NCBI GenBank assembly: GCA_035644215.1 | Contig: DASQPA010000494.1 | Coordinates: 1 to 26,991 of the forward strand | DNA: 26,991 bases | Reading direction: 5' to 3' | Source of the DNA: DASQPA01 sp035644215 | Lineage (GTDB): Bacteria > Acidobacteriota > Thermoanaerobaculia > Multivoradales > UBA5704 | Shown here: positions 7,927 through 14,725 of the stretch, one piece after another | How positions within the stretch are numbered: position 1 is the first letter of the stretch | Layout of the letters: the number at the start of each line of letters is the position of its first letter | Notes under the pieces: model-generated | Databases searched by the model: none | Seen by the model: only the letters and a program-made list of their open reading frames with translations | What the model was told of the DNA's origin: nothing | Program-made: the position numbers and the translations under genes

Positions 7927-9309
7927 ATGGACCGCATCATCATCGTGGGGAGCGGCTTGGTGGGCTCACTGCTGTCGATCTTCCTCGCCCGGCGGGATTA
8001 CTCGGTGCAGGTCTTCGACAAAAAGCCGGACCTGCGCACGTCGCCTTTGCCCTCCGGCCGCTCGATCAACCTCACCATCTGCCACCGTGGCTTTCAGGCG
8101 CTCGACCGCGTCGGAGCCGGCGACCGGGTGCGCGCGATCTCGACCCCCGCCTATGGCCGTCGAGTCCACGGCGAGAACGGTGAGGTCGTCTTTCAACCCT
8201 ACGGCAATCGTGGAGAGGCTCTCCACGCAATCACCCGCAACGAGCTCAACCGAGTGCTGCTCGATGTCGCCGCAAAGCAGCACGGCGTCGAGTTCCGATT
8301 TCGTCACAAATGCCTCGGCATCGACCTGTCCGCGCCGGCCTTGACCTTCGAAAATCTCGACACCGGCCAGCTCGCCACCGAGCGACCCGCGGTGGTCCTG
8401 GGCGCTGACGGCGCCTTCTCGACGGTGCGCCAGCAGATGCTGCGATCGGAGCGCTTCGACTGCTCGCAGGAGTACATCCAGCAGGGATACAAGGAGTTGA
8501 CCATCCCGTCCGGGGTCGTCAGGGCGTCGGGGCTCGAACGCCACGCGCTGCACATCTGGCCGCGGGGACGTTACATGCTGATCGGCTTCGCCAACTTCGA
8601 CGGCAGCACCACCCTGGCGCTGCATCTGCCCTACGAGGGCAGCGAGCCGTCGTTCGCCTCAATCCGCAGCGAATCCGATCTGCTGGGTCTCTTCGCGCGC
8701 AGCTTCCCCGACGCCTTGCCGCTGCTCCCGCAACTGGTCGGCAACTATTTCGGTCGCCCGGTCAGCTCGATGCTGACAGTCCGCTGCTTTCCCTGGGTGC
8801 GTGGAAAGGTCGCCCTGATCGGCGACGCCGCCCACGCCATCGTGCCCTCTTATGGACAAGGGGCCAACGCCGGATTCGAGGACTGCGCCGTGCTCGACGC
8901 CGCGCTCGATCGCCACGCCGGCGACTGGGAAAAAGCCTTGGCAGACTACCAGCGCGAGCGCAAGCCGAACGCCGACCTGATCGCCGGCCTGTCCCTGCAG
9001 CACTTCTCCGAGATTCGTGACCGGTTGAACGACCCCCGGTTTCTGATTCGCAAGGCGGTCGAGCGCCGGCTCGACGAGATCTATCCGGGCCGCTTCACTT
9101 CGCTTTATTCCCTGATCTCGTTCACCGGGATGAGCTACGTCGAGGCGCTCGCGAGGACCGCGAAACAGGAGGCGATCGTCGACCGCATCCTGACGGTCGA
9201 CGATCTCGCGGAGCGCTTCGCCCAGGGCACTATGGACGCCGTTCTGCACGAGCACGCCTGCGGCGACCCGGGTGCCGTCGCGAGCCCGTACGGAAGCGCC
9301 ACGTCGTGA
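7927..9309 (+). CDS. kmo: Kynurenine 3-monooxygenase-like FAD-dependent hydroxylase
   Basis: This 460-residue class A flavoprotein monooxygenase has an N-terminal Rossmann motif GSGLVGS at 8-14, GRSINLTICHRG (44-55), YGRR-x12-PYG (76-93), and the late FAD motif GDAAHAIVPSYGQG (299-312). By alignment from memory, Arg78 and Tyr92 match the two Pseudomonas fluorescens KMO residues that hold the kynurenine carboxylate (Arg84, Tyr98), with the same 14-residue spacing. KMO converts L-kynurenine to 3-hydroxykynurenine with NADPH and O2. Oddities: the usual VPFFGQGMN reads VPSYGQGAN here, so the substrate pocket may differ. No other kynurenine-pathway gene is in the window, which fits a dedicated precursor-supply or tailoring role better than tryptophan catabolism. 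The stop overlaps the start of the next gene by 4 bp (GTGA), so the two are probably translationally coupled. Confidence 0.83.
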   Translation: MDRIIIVGSGLVGSLLSIFLARRDYSVQVFDKKPDLRTSPLPSGRSINLTICHRGFQALDRVGAGDRVRAISTPAYGRRVHGENGEVVFQPYGNRGEALHAITRNELNRVLLDVAAKQHGVEFRFRHKCLGIDLSAPALTFENLDTGQLATERPAVVLGADGAFSTVRQQMLRSERFDCSQEYIQQGYKELTIPSGVVRASGLERHALHIWPRGRYMLIGFANFDGSTTLALHLPYEGSEPSFASIRSESDLLGLFARSFPDALPLLPQLVGNYFGRPVSSMLTVRCFPWVRGKVALIGDAAHAIVPSYGQGANAGFEDCAVLDAALDRHAGDWEKALADYQRERKPNADLIAGLSLQHFSEIRDRLNDPRFLIRKAVERRLDEIYPGRFTSLYSLISFTGMSYVEALARTAKQEAIVDRILTVDDLAERFAQGTMDAVLHEHACGDPGAVASPYGSATS

Positions 9310-11885
9310 ACGAGCCCCCGGCCTTCGATCCCGAGGCGCATCGCATCAGTCTTCCCGACGGCGGCGATCGGTGGGCCCTCTGGCGTTGCGTCTGTCTGCG
9401 GGGAGCCGGTTTCCCCGTCACCGATGTGCTCCGCCTCGCCTCTCCGGCCGCCGCCGCGGCGGCCGACCGCCTGCGCGCCGCCGAGGACGAGGCCGAGCGG
9501 TGCCGCAACACTGCCAGGGAGGCCCTGAGCCGCGAGATCGCGCGGGCCGAGCGCAGCGCTCTCGACGGCCTGGTCAAGGCAATCCAGCAGCTCAAGAAGG
9601 AGAAACCTCCTGCCGCCTCCGGGCTGCCCTCTGCCGCCCGGGACGCGGTGGAACGCTACGCCGCCGCGGGTGAGGAGCTGCGCCGACTCACCGCGGAGTA
9701 CCTCGCCTGCTTTTCGGCCGAGGCGGAGCGGCTCTCCGGCGAACTGCTGGAGGTCGCCCGCGGCGGCAGGTTCCGCGAAGCCGTCCTGTGGCAGAACCGG
9801 CGCGTCCTCGAAACCGGGATCGACCGCCTGGCGGGGCGAGCGGCCGGGGGGCGATCGTCTTCGAAGCGGCGCCAGCACGAGCAGGTGGTCGCCTCCTATC
9901 TGCAGCGCTTCTGCACCAAGAACGACACGATCGGGTTTTTCGGCCCGGTCGGCTGGGCGAGCCTCGGAGAGGGGGAGGAGCCGGTCGCGGTGCACCACGG
10001 CACCGGCTTCCTGGCCCAGAGGCGCGTCTTCTTCGAAGGCTGGTGCATCGACGCGGTAGCCACCACGCTGTCCGCGAACCGCGCCCTGCGACTCGCGCTC
10101 GCACCGCGCCGCGGCCTTTTCGTGCGTGCCGACGGCGAGGTCATGGGCAGGGCCCGGCTGGCGCCGGAGCTGCGCGCCCTGCTCGCCCTCTGCGACGGAG
10201 AGACCCCGGCTCGCGACCTGGTGGAGAAACTCGTCGCAATGCACACCTTCCCCGACGCCACGGCGGTTCACGGAGCGCTCGCCCAGCTGCAGACCGCGGG
10301 GCTCCTCATCTGGGGTTTCGATCTCCCCGTGGTGCTCGAGCCCGAGCGCGCGCTCGCGCAACAGGTCGAGATCCTGGCGGCGGGAGAGGCGCGGGATGCC
10401 GCCTTGCGCACGCTCGGCGAGTTGGAGAACCGCCGCCAGGCCGTGGCGCAGGCCGCCGGCGACGACCGAGCGCTCGACGCCGCGCTACAGCAGCTGGAGA
10501 ACGGCTTTACCGAACTCACCGGCCTCGACGCAACCCGCGATCATGGCGAGACCTATGCCGGCAGGACGCTGGTCTATGAAGATTGCCGCCGGGGCACGGA
10601 AGTCGCTTTCGGCGCCGACGTCCTCGCCGCGTTGGCCCCTCCACTGGCGCTCCTCTTGACCAGTGCCCGGTGGCTGACCTGGAAGGCGGCAGAGCTTCAC
10701 CACGAACGGTTCGACGAGGCCTACCATCAGCTCCGGCGGGTGACCGGCTCCAACCGCATCGACCTGGCCTCCTTCTGCCGCCGGGTGCTGCCGTCCCTGT
10801 TCGATCCCAGCACCAGCCCGATCGTCCAGCAGGTCCTGCCCGAGTTCTGGCAGCGTTGGAGCCAGGTGCTCGACCTCAAGGACCGGAACGCCCGCCAGGT
10901 GAGCTATACCAGCGCCGAGCTGCGCTCCCGGGTGCTCGACGTCTTCGCCGCCCCCTGGCCGGGTTGGCCGATGGCGCGGCATCACAGCCCGGACATCCTG
11001 ATCGCGGCGAGCGGACCGGAGGCCATCCGTCGCGGTGACTACCGCTTCGTCCTCGGCGAGCTGCACGTCGCGGCGAACACCTTGAGCGCCAATCTCTTCG
11101 TCGCCCAGCACCCCTCCCCCGGCGATCTGGTCGCCGGCATGGAGCGGGACGTGCCCGAGCCGTGCGTGTTCCCCACCTTGCCGAAGTCCTGGCGGCAGGG
11201 CGAATCCGATGCCCTCCTCGGGGTCAAGCTGCCGGGGTTGACCGGCCGGCTGGATTTCGGCCTGGCGACCGCCAAGGACCTCTTCCTCGAGGTCACCCCG
11301 GCTCCGCCCGGGCTGCCGAGGAACCGCGTGCTGTCGGTGGTGGAGCACTTCGTGGAGCCCGGGGAGAGCGGCCTCCAGGTGGTGAGCCTCACCGGGAGGC
11401 GTTTCGATCTGCTCGACTTCCTGCAGACGGCGATCGCGACACAGATCGCCGGAGCGTTCCGCATCTTCCCGCCCCAGGCTCACCTCCCCCGGGTCCTGGT
11501 CGACCGGCTGATCGTCTGGCGCGAGTCCTGGGCTCTCCCGGCGGCCGCCCTGGAATTTGCCAAGGCAGCCACGGCGGCGGCGCGCTTCTCGGCGGCGCGC
11601 CGGTGGGCGGATCGCCGCGACCTGCCGCGCCTGCTCTTCGTCAAAGCCCCGCACGAGCGCAAGCCCTTTTTTCTCGATCTCGAGAGTCCGCTCTCGGTCG
11701 AGATCTTCACCCGGGAGGCTCGGCGCGCCATGGATAGGAGTCGAGTCGGGGCGCACTTCGGTTTCAGCGAGATGGTGCCCGGGCCCGAGGAGGTCTGGCT
11801 CCCGGACGCCGCGGGACAGCGCTACACCAGCGAGCTTCGAATGGTCGCCTTCGATCGGGAAGGCTGCGGAGGCAGGCGACCCTAG
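9306..11885 (+). CDS. Lantibiotic dehydratase (LanB)-like protein without a visible elimination domain
   Basis: This 859-residue protein starts with GTG, overlapping kmo by 4 bp. Motifs I associate with the Lant_dehydr_N (PF04738) family include RFCTKNDTIGFFGPVGW (201-217), GRTLVYEDCRR (about 418-428), SARWLTWKAAEL, and a C-terminal stretch SEMVPGPEEVWLPDAAG...YTSELR (about 821-845). In classical LanB enzymes this domain transfers glutamate from Glu-tRNA to Ser/Thr of a precursor peptide, and a separate C-terminal domain of about 250-300 residues eliminates it. I see no such elimination domain. That resembles the short LanB-like enzymes (PEARLs) that add amino acids from aminoacyl-tRNA to peptide C-termini. 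Which amino acid and acceptor are used cannot be read from the sequence. A long alanine-rich helical insert lies at about 45-150. No precursor peptide gene is recognisable nearby. Confidence 0.75.
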   Translation: MNEPPAFDPEAHRISLPDGGDRWALWRCVCLRGAGFPVTDVLRLASPAAAAAADRLRAAEDEAERCRNTAREALSREIARAERSALDGLVKAIQQLKKEKPPAASGLPSAARDAVERYAAAGEELRRLTAEYLACFSAEAERLSGELLEVARGGRFREAVLWQNRRVLETGIDRLAGRAAGGRSSSKRRQHEQVVASYLQRFCTKNDTIGFFGPVGWASLGEGEEPVAVHHGTGFLAQRRVFFEGWCIDAVATTLSANRALRLALAPRRGLFVRADGEVMGRARLAPELRALLALCDGETPARDLVEKLVAMHTFPDATAVHGALAQLQTAGLLIWGFDLPVVLEPERALAQQVEILAAGEARDAALRTLGELENRRQAVAQAAGDDRALDAALQQLENGFTELTGLDATRDHGETYAGRTLVYEDCRRGTEVAFGADVLAALAPPLALLLTSARWLTWKAAELHHERFDEAYHQLRRVTGSNRIDLASFCRRVLPSLFDPSTSPIVQQVLPEFWQRWSQVLDLKDRNARQVSYTSAELRSRVLDVFAAPWPGWPMARHHSPDILIAASGPEAIRRGDYRFVLGELHVAANTLSANLFVAQHPSPGDLVAGMERDVPEPCVFPTLPKSWRQGESDALLGVKLPGLTGRLDFGLATAKDLFLEVTPAPPGLPRNRVLSVVEHFVEPGESGLQVVSLTGRRFDLLDFLQTAIATQIAGAFRIFPPQAHLPRVLVDRLIVWRESWALPAAALEFAKAATAAARFSAARRWADRRDLPRLLFVKAPHERKPFFLDLESPLSVEIFTREARRAMDRSRVGAHFGFSEMVPGPEEVWLPDAAGQRYTSELRMVAFDREGCGGRRP

Positions 11886-11898
11886 AGCGCGGGTCGCC
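11875..11898 (+). terminator. Hairpin at the end of the rightward biosynthetic operon
   Basis: GGCGACCC and GGGTCGCC form a perfect 8 bp stem with an 8-base loop that contains the LanB-like gene's TAG stop. The downstream flank is pyrimidine-rich (ACCTTTCCTCTGTG) but has no clean U-tract. It may therefore be a weak intrinsic terminator or an mRNA 3'-end stabiliser. Confidence 0.4.
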
Positions 11899-11976
11899 GA
11901 TCAGTGTCCGACCTTTCCTCTGTGTGCCGGCACCAGGCTAGCCCTTGCGTGCCTGTCTGTTGCGTGTAAGGGGCCG

Positions 11977-12016
11977 ATTGGCAGAAATATAGCTTGTGCT
12001 CTAATTGGCAAATATT
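11977..12016. repeat. Imperfect direct repeat in an AT-rich gap
   Basis: ATTGGCAGAAATAT (11977-11990) and ATTGGCAAATATT (12004-12016) repeat with a 27 bp period, inside the roughly 200 bp gene-free, AT-rich stretch between the LanB-like gene and the tRNA-Thr remnant. The repeat could be a recombinase arm-binding site. It may also be chance. Nothing else was recognised in this gap. Confidence 0.25.
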
Positions 12017-12097
12017 ACAAATAAGGGCCAGTCCGAACCCCCTGTTCACTCTGCTGGTCGAGCTGTAACTGTTTTAGCTGCTTGAATTTATAGGCTG

Positions 12098-12142
12098 CTC
12101 CGACGATCGGATTTGAACCGATGACCTGCTGATTACGAATCA
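12098..12142 (-). pseudogene. tRNA-Thr(CGU) 3' remnant, probable attachment-site scar
   Basis: Read on the minus strand: anticodon loop TTCGTAA (12133-12139), the 3' anticodon strand TCAGC, variable AGGTC, a perfect T arm (ATCGG/TTCAAAT/CCGAT) and the 3' acceptor strand CGTCGGA. On the 5' side only TGA of the anticodon stem is kept, and there is no D arm or 5' acceptor strand. The encoded end does not read CCA. A break at the anticodon loop that keeps the T arm is the usual signature of a tRNA-targeting tyrosine-recombinase attachment site. This is not a functional tRNA gene. Confidence 0.6.
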
Positions 12143-12495
12143 TATGTCCCTGAGGTCGAGTTCGACCTCGTCGGCTTCTGTGGAGCGAGGTCGCGATTCG
12201 CTACCTGCGGGACTCGAAGAGCCCTTCGCGAGCAGCTTCTCTCGGCCGGGTTCCCGCCACCTGACTCCTCCAAGAGTGAAGAAGGACCTCGCTCAACTCG
12301 TGGCGGCTTTCCTCCCCAGCTTCGAGGAAAGCCTCGGCATCGATCGTGAGCAGGTCCTTGGACAGTTTCCGGACGGAAGGTGAAGGCGTTGGTTCCGAAG
12401 AGTTGGCGGAAGTAAGCGCGCGCCGCCTCTAGGTCGGCAGGCGCTTCCACGCGAGCCTGGTCGCCGTCGTCGTCGAATGTCACCATGTAGATCAA
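12133..12495 (-). CDS. Short hypothetical protein, probably frameshifted
   Basis: This 120-codon ORF begins with an ATG 25 bp after repA and is probably cotranscribed with it. The first roughly 43 residues (MIYMVTFDDDGDQARVE..., to FTFRPE) look like a normal small acidic protein. After that the reading becomes Pro/Gly/Arg/Ser-rich and unnatural. In the frame shifted by +1 (one inserted base or two lost), the sequence continues as LSKDLLTIDAEAFLEAGEE and on to a TAG at 12201-12203, which would give a protein of about 97 residues. The annotated stop (TAA, 12133-12135) lies inside the tRNA-Thr remnant, which also argues that it is not the original terminus. I do not recognise the family. A role alongside RepA in copy control or maintenance is possible but unsupported. 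Confidence 0.45.
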   Translation of the reverse strand: MIYMVTFDDDGDQARVEAPADLEAARAYFRQLFGTNAFTFRPETVQGPAHDRCRGFPRSWGGKPPRVERGPSSLLEESGGGNPAERSCSRRALRVPQVANRDLAPQKPTRSNSTSGTYDS

Positions 12496-12520
12496 AAGAG
12501 GCTCCTTTCTCGCCGAGAGG

Positions 12521-13579
12521 CTAGGACCGGTGGTTCTCTTTAGGCGGTCGGAAAGGACCGACGATCAGATCGTGCGTGCCCTTCTCAACCCGGGCGGGGA
12601 ACTCGGGATAGTCGCGGCGGATCTCGCCGGCGACGCGGTTGAGGGCCAGGGCGAGCCGACGGTCATGCTGGTCGACGCTAGCCAGCTGCCTACGAACCTG
12701 CTTCCAGGTGATTCGGGAGAGAACCCGGGCCGACCAGCAGCGGTAGAGGAGGTAGGAGGCAGCGTCCCAGAAGAGGGGGCGGTTGTGGAACCTGCGCATT
12801 AGAGGGAGCGGCAAGACGACCGGGTTGGCGCGGAGGTACTCGTGGAATGCGGGGTCAAGGACGATGCCGTAGCGCTTCAGATCCGAGGGCAAGAGCGAGA
12901 GCTGTGTGGAGTGGTTCTCAGCGGCCAGGAGCCTCCGGGCCTCGAAGCCGTCCCTGGGCGTATAGGCCTTCTGGAGGGGCCTCATGTTGAGACGGACAAT
13001 GCCGGTCGGCGTCTTCAAGACGAGTGAAAGCGATAGGCTCAAGAGGCGCTGCAGGCGCTGCTCGAAACGCTGATACTGGACTCCCGAGCGGGCAAGCTGG
13101 AAGGCATCGAAGAAGTCCGTCAGGTTGCTGAAGGTGACGAAGCCGGTGTCATAGGTCAGGGTGGTGATCCACGCCAGGAGAGCGCGGTCGGCGCCGAAAG
13201 GGATGGGGACGCCGGGCTCGGTCGTCGAGAAGTAGACGGTCAGGTGGGTGTCGGCGCCGAGTTGGGCCTCCCGCGCGATCGAGGTCAGGGGGGTGGGCTG
13301 GAGGGGGAAGCCGCAGAAGACGAGGGCCTTCGCCGCAAGCAAGAGGGTCTGCACGTCGTCGGGCCGCGCGACAAGGGAGGGTTGGGTGGCTGGCAGGGCC
13401 TGGGGGGGCGGGGCGGCGGCGGCATCCCTGATTGCCTCGACGGCCAAGCCTCCCGGCAAAAGCGTCCGCTGTTCGCTGTCGGTAAGCCAGGAACAAAATC
13501 CCCTCCTCGGCGCCCGGCGCGGGCGGCGGTTCACACGGTGTGGCGGCAGGACACCCGGCATACGCTCCGCGTCACACAT
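12521..13579 (-). CDS. repA: Plasmid-type replication initiator, RepA-like
   Basis: This 352-residue protein matches my recollection of plasmid RepA proteins (RepA_C family). From about residue 85 it reads AKALVFCGFPLQPT, then GADTHLTVYFSTT, PIPFGADRALLAWITTL, a sparse helical middle, RLNMRPLQKAYTPR, and NPVVLPLPLMRRFHNRPLFW followed by a C-terminal helical domain. Such proteins bind iterons and open the origin of small plasmids or integrative elements. The N-terminal 70 residues are Pro/Ala/Arg-rich and low complexity. Start is uncertain: ATG at 13579 has no clear Shine-Dalgarno, while ATG at 13561 (residue 7) follows GCGGAG, though closely spaced. A cluster of repeat boxes lies just upstream. 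Its presence between tRNA remnants, with no partition, mobilisation or integrase gene in view, suggests an integrated or decayed element. Confidence 0.72.
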   Translation of the reverse strand: MCDAERMPGVLPPHRVNRRPRRAPRRGFCSWLTDSEQRTLLPGGLAVEAIRDAAAAPPPQALPATQPSLVARPDDVQTLLLAAKALVFCGFPLQPTPLTSIAREAQLGADTHLTVYFSTTEPGVPIPFGADRALLAWITTLTYDTGFVTFSNLTDFFDAFQLARSGVQYQRFEQRLQRLLSLSLSLVLKTPTGIVRLNMRPLQKAYTPRDGFEARRLLAAENHSTQLSLLPSDLKRYGIVLDPAFHEYLRANPVVLPLPLMRRFHNRPLFWDAASYLLYRCWSARVLSRITWKQVRRQLASVDQHDRRLALALNRVAGEIRRDYPEFPARVEKGTHDLIVGPFRPPKENHRS

Positions 13580-13697
13580 ACGTCACACCCAGGTTTGTTT
13601 TCTGGTGTCGCGTGGTGTAACCTGGCGCGCATGGTGTCGCCAAGCCTGGAGCGCAAACCGCGCCAGGAGAGTACCTTTCGAGCGTCACGTGACACCA
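13570..13697. repeat. Cluster of six related 9-bp boxes upstream of repA; iteron- or arm-site-like
   Basis: Boxes of consensus TGGTGTNRC occur on the plus strand at 13603-13611, 13613-13621 and 13632-13640. On the minus strand they occur at 13570-13578, 13581-13589 (both CGTCACACN on the plus strand) and 13689-13697. A perfect 13 bp inverted repeat, TGTCGCGTGGTGT (13606-13618) with its complement at 13692-13704, spans part of the cluster. A 10 bp palindrome GTCACGTGAC lies at 13684-13693. The position between repA and the tRNA-Arg remnant fits either RepA-binding iterons of an origin or arm-type sites of a recombinase. Confidence 0.5.
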
Positions 13698-13713
13698 CGC
13701 GACAAGCGGGCTA

Positions 13714-13763
13714 GGAGTTTCCTAAACTCTTGGTCGGGGGTTCGAGTCCTCCCAGCCGCACCA
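13714..13763 (+). pseudogene. tRNA-Arg(CCU) 3' remnant with CCA, probable island border
   Basis: The plus strand reads as the 3' two-thirds of a tRNA: anticodon stem GGAGT/ACTCT around loop TTCCTAA (anticodon CCT), variable TGGTC, T arm GGGGG/TTCGAGT/CCTCC, 3' acceptor strand CAGCCGC, discriminator A and an encoded CCA. No D arm and no 5' acceptor strand (expected GCGGCTG) is found upstream, where the box cluster lies instead. Integration into a tRNA gene typically leaves such a displaced 3' end at the far border, and the reconstituted tRNA gene would then lie to the left, outside the window. Confidence 0.72.
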
Positions 13764-13808
13764 ATACAATCAACAACTTGCGAGTCCGCCGGGGCGTCAC
13801 GAAGAAGG

Positions 13809-13834
13809 CCCGCCGGGCCGCCCACCCCGGCGGG
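13809..13834 (-). terminator. GC-rich hairpin downstream of apt
   Basis: CCCGCCGGG and CCCGGCGGG form a perfect 9 bp stem with an 8-base loop, about 40 bp past the apt stop. On the minus strand the hairpin is followed by CCTTCTTC, a mild pyrimidine tract. It is a plausible end for the long minus-strand backbone transcript. Confidence 0.5.
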
Positions 13835-13872
13835 TGGTCTCCCTCCCCGGCGGCAACGCGCCGCTTTCGGCC

Positions 13873-14388
13873 TCAGTACCGGATCAGCGACTCGACGTCA
13901 TACCCCTTGAGCTTCTCGCGGCCGGGCAGGAAGGTGAGCTCGATGATGAAGCCAAAGCCGGCGACCGTCCCGCCGGCCGCTTCGACGAGATGGGCGGCTG
14001 CCAGGGCCGTGCCGCCGGTCGCGATCAGGTCGTCGACGATCAGCACCCGCTCGCCGGGCTCGACCGCCCCCTCGTGCATCTCGATCGCGTCCGAGCCGTA
14101 CTCCAGGTCGTAGCTCTGGCGGATCGTCTTCGCCGGCAGCTTGCCAGGCTTGCGCATCGGCACGAATCCGGCGTTCAGGTCGTAGGCCACGCCCGGGCCG
14201 AACATGAAGCCGCGCGACTCGATGCCGACCACCTTGTCGATCCGCTGGCCGACGAAGAGCCAGACGAAACGGTCGACGGTCATGCGCAGGGCGAGCGGGT
14301 CCTTGAGCAGAGTCGTAATGTCGTAGAACAGAATCCCCGGCTTGGGAAAATCGGGAACCTCGCGGATATAGGCCTTCAGGTCGTCCAT
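13873..14388 (-). CDS. apt: Adenine phosphoribosyltransferase
   Basis: This 171-residue cytosolic enzyme converts adenine and PRPP to AMP and pyrophosphate. The type I phosphoribosyltransferase signature VLIVDDLIATGGT lies at 115-127. Other Apt hallmarks are the N-terminal VPDFPKPGILFYDITTLL (11-28), GIESRGFMFG (55-64) and the PMRKPGKLP loop (77-85). The start is set by a strong AAGGAGGAG just upstream of the ATG at 14388; the frame stays open further upstream, but that part is not protein-like. It is the last gene of the backbone run, 28 bp after acyP. MtaP, four genes earlier, releases adenine, so the two make a short salvage route. Length is normal (E. coli Apt 183). Confidence 0.95.
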   Translation of the reverse strand: MDDLKAYIREVPDFPKPGILFYDITTLLKDPLALRMTVDRFVWLFVGQRIDKVVGIESRGFMFGPGVAYDLNAGFVPMRKPGKLPAKTIRQSYDLEYGSDAIEMHEGAVEPGERVLIVDDLIATGGTALAAAHLVEAAGGTVAGFGFIIELTFLPGREKLKGYDVESLIRY

Positions 14389-14416
14389 CCTCTCCTCCTT
14401 CACAACCAGAGTGCGG

Positions 14417-14725
14417 CTAGTGGTCGATTTCGAACCCTTCCCAGTCGGGGACGACGGCGATCTCCTGTTCCTCGACGGCGAGGACCCGCGATCCTGGCGG
14501 CCCCTCGCGCAGCCGCTCATGAAACTGCGCGAGCCCCGCCGGGTCCCCCACCGCCACCGCCTCGACGCTGCCGTCCGGCAGGTTCCTCACCCGGCCGGCG
14601 ACCCCCAGCTCCCGGGCGGCGCGGCGGGCGAACCAGCGAAATCCCACCCCCTGCACTCGGCCGGTCAGCCGCAGGCGTACGGCGCGCCTGCTGCCAACAC
14701 CGCCAATACCGCCGCCATCGCTCAT
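14417..14725 (-). CDS. acyP: Acylphosphatase
   Basis: This 102-residue enzyme hydrolyses acyl phosphates such as carbamoyl phosphate and 1,3-bisphosphoglycerate. The family signature GRVQGVGFRWFARR (22-35) contains the catalytic Arg30, and VRNLPDGSVEAVAVG (46-60) contains Asn48. A Gly-rich N-terminal tail of about 12 residues precedes the ferredoxin-like fold; otherwise the length is typical. The ATG overlaps the pcm stop by 4 bp (ATGA), yet the gene also has its own strong AAGGAGGG ribosome binding site, so it may be translated both by coupling and independently. Confidence 0.93.
   Translation of the reverse strand: MSDGGGIGGVGSRRAVRLRLTGRVQGVGFRWFARRAARELGVAGRVRNLPDGSVEAVAVGDPAGLAQFHERLREGPPGSRVLAVEEQEIAVVPDWEGFEIDH

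Noticed and set aside
12144..12383. 79-codon plus-strand ORF opposite the small gene after repA
   Set aside because: It is antisense to the better-supported shifted-frame continuation of that gene, and begins in Ser-rich low-complexity sequence.
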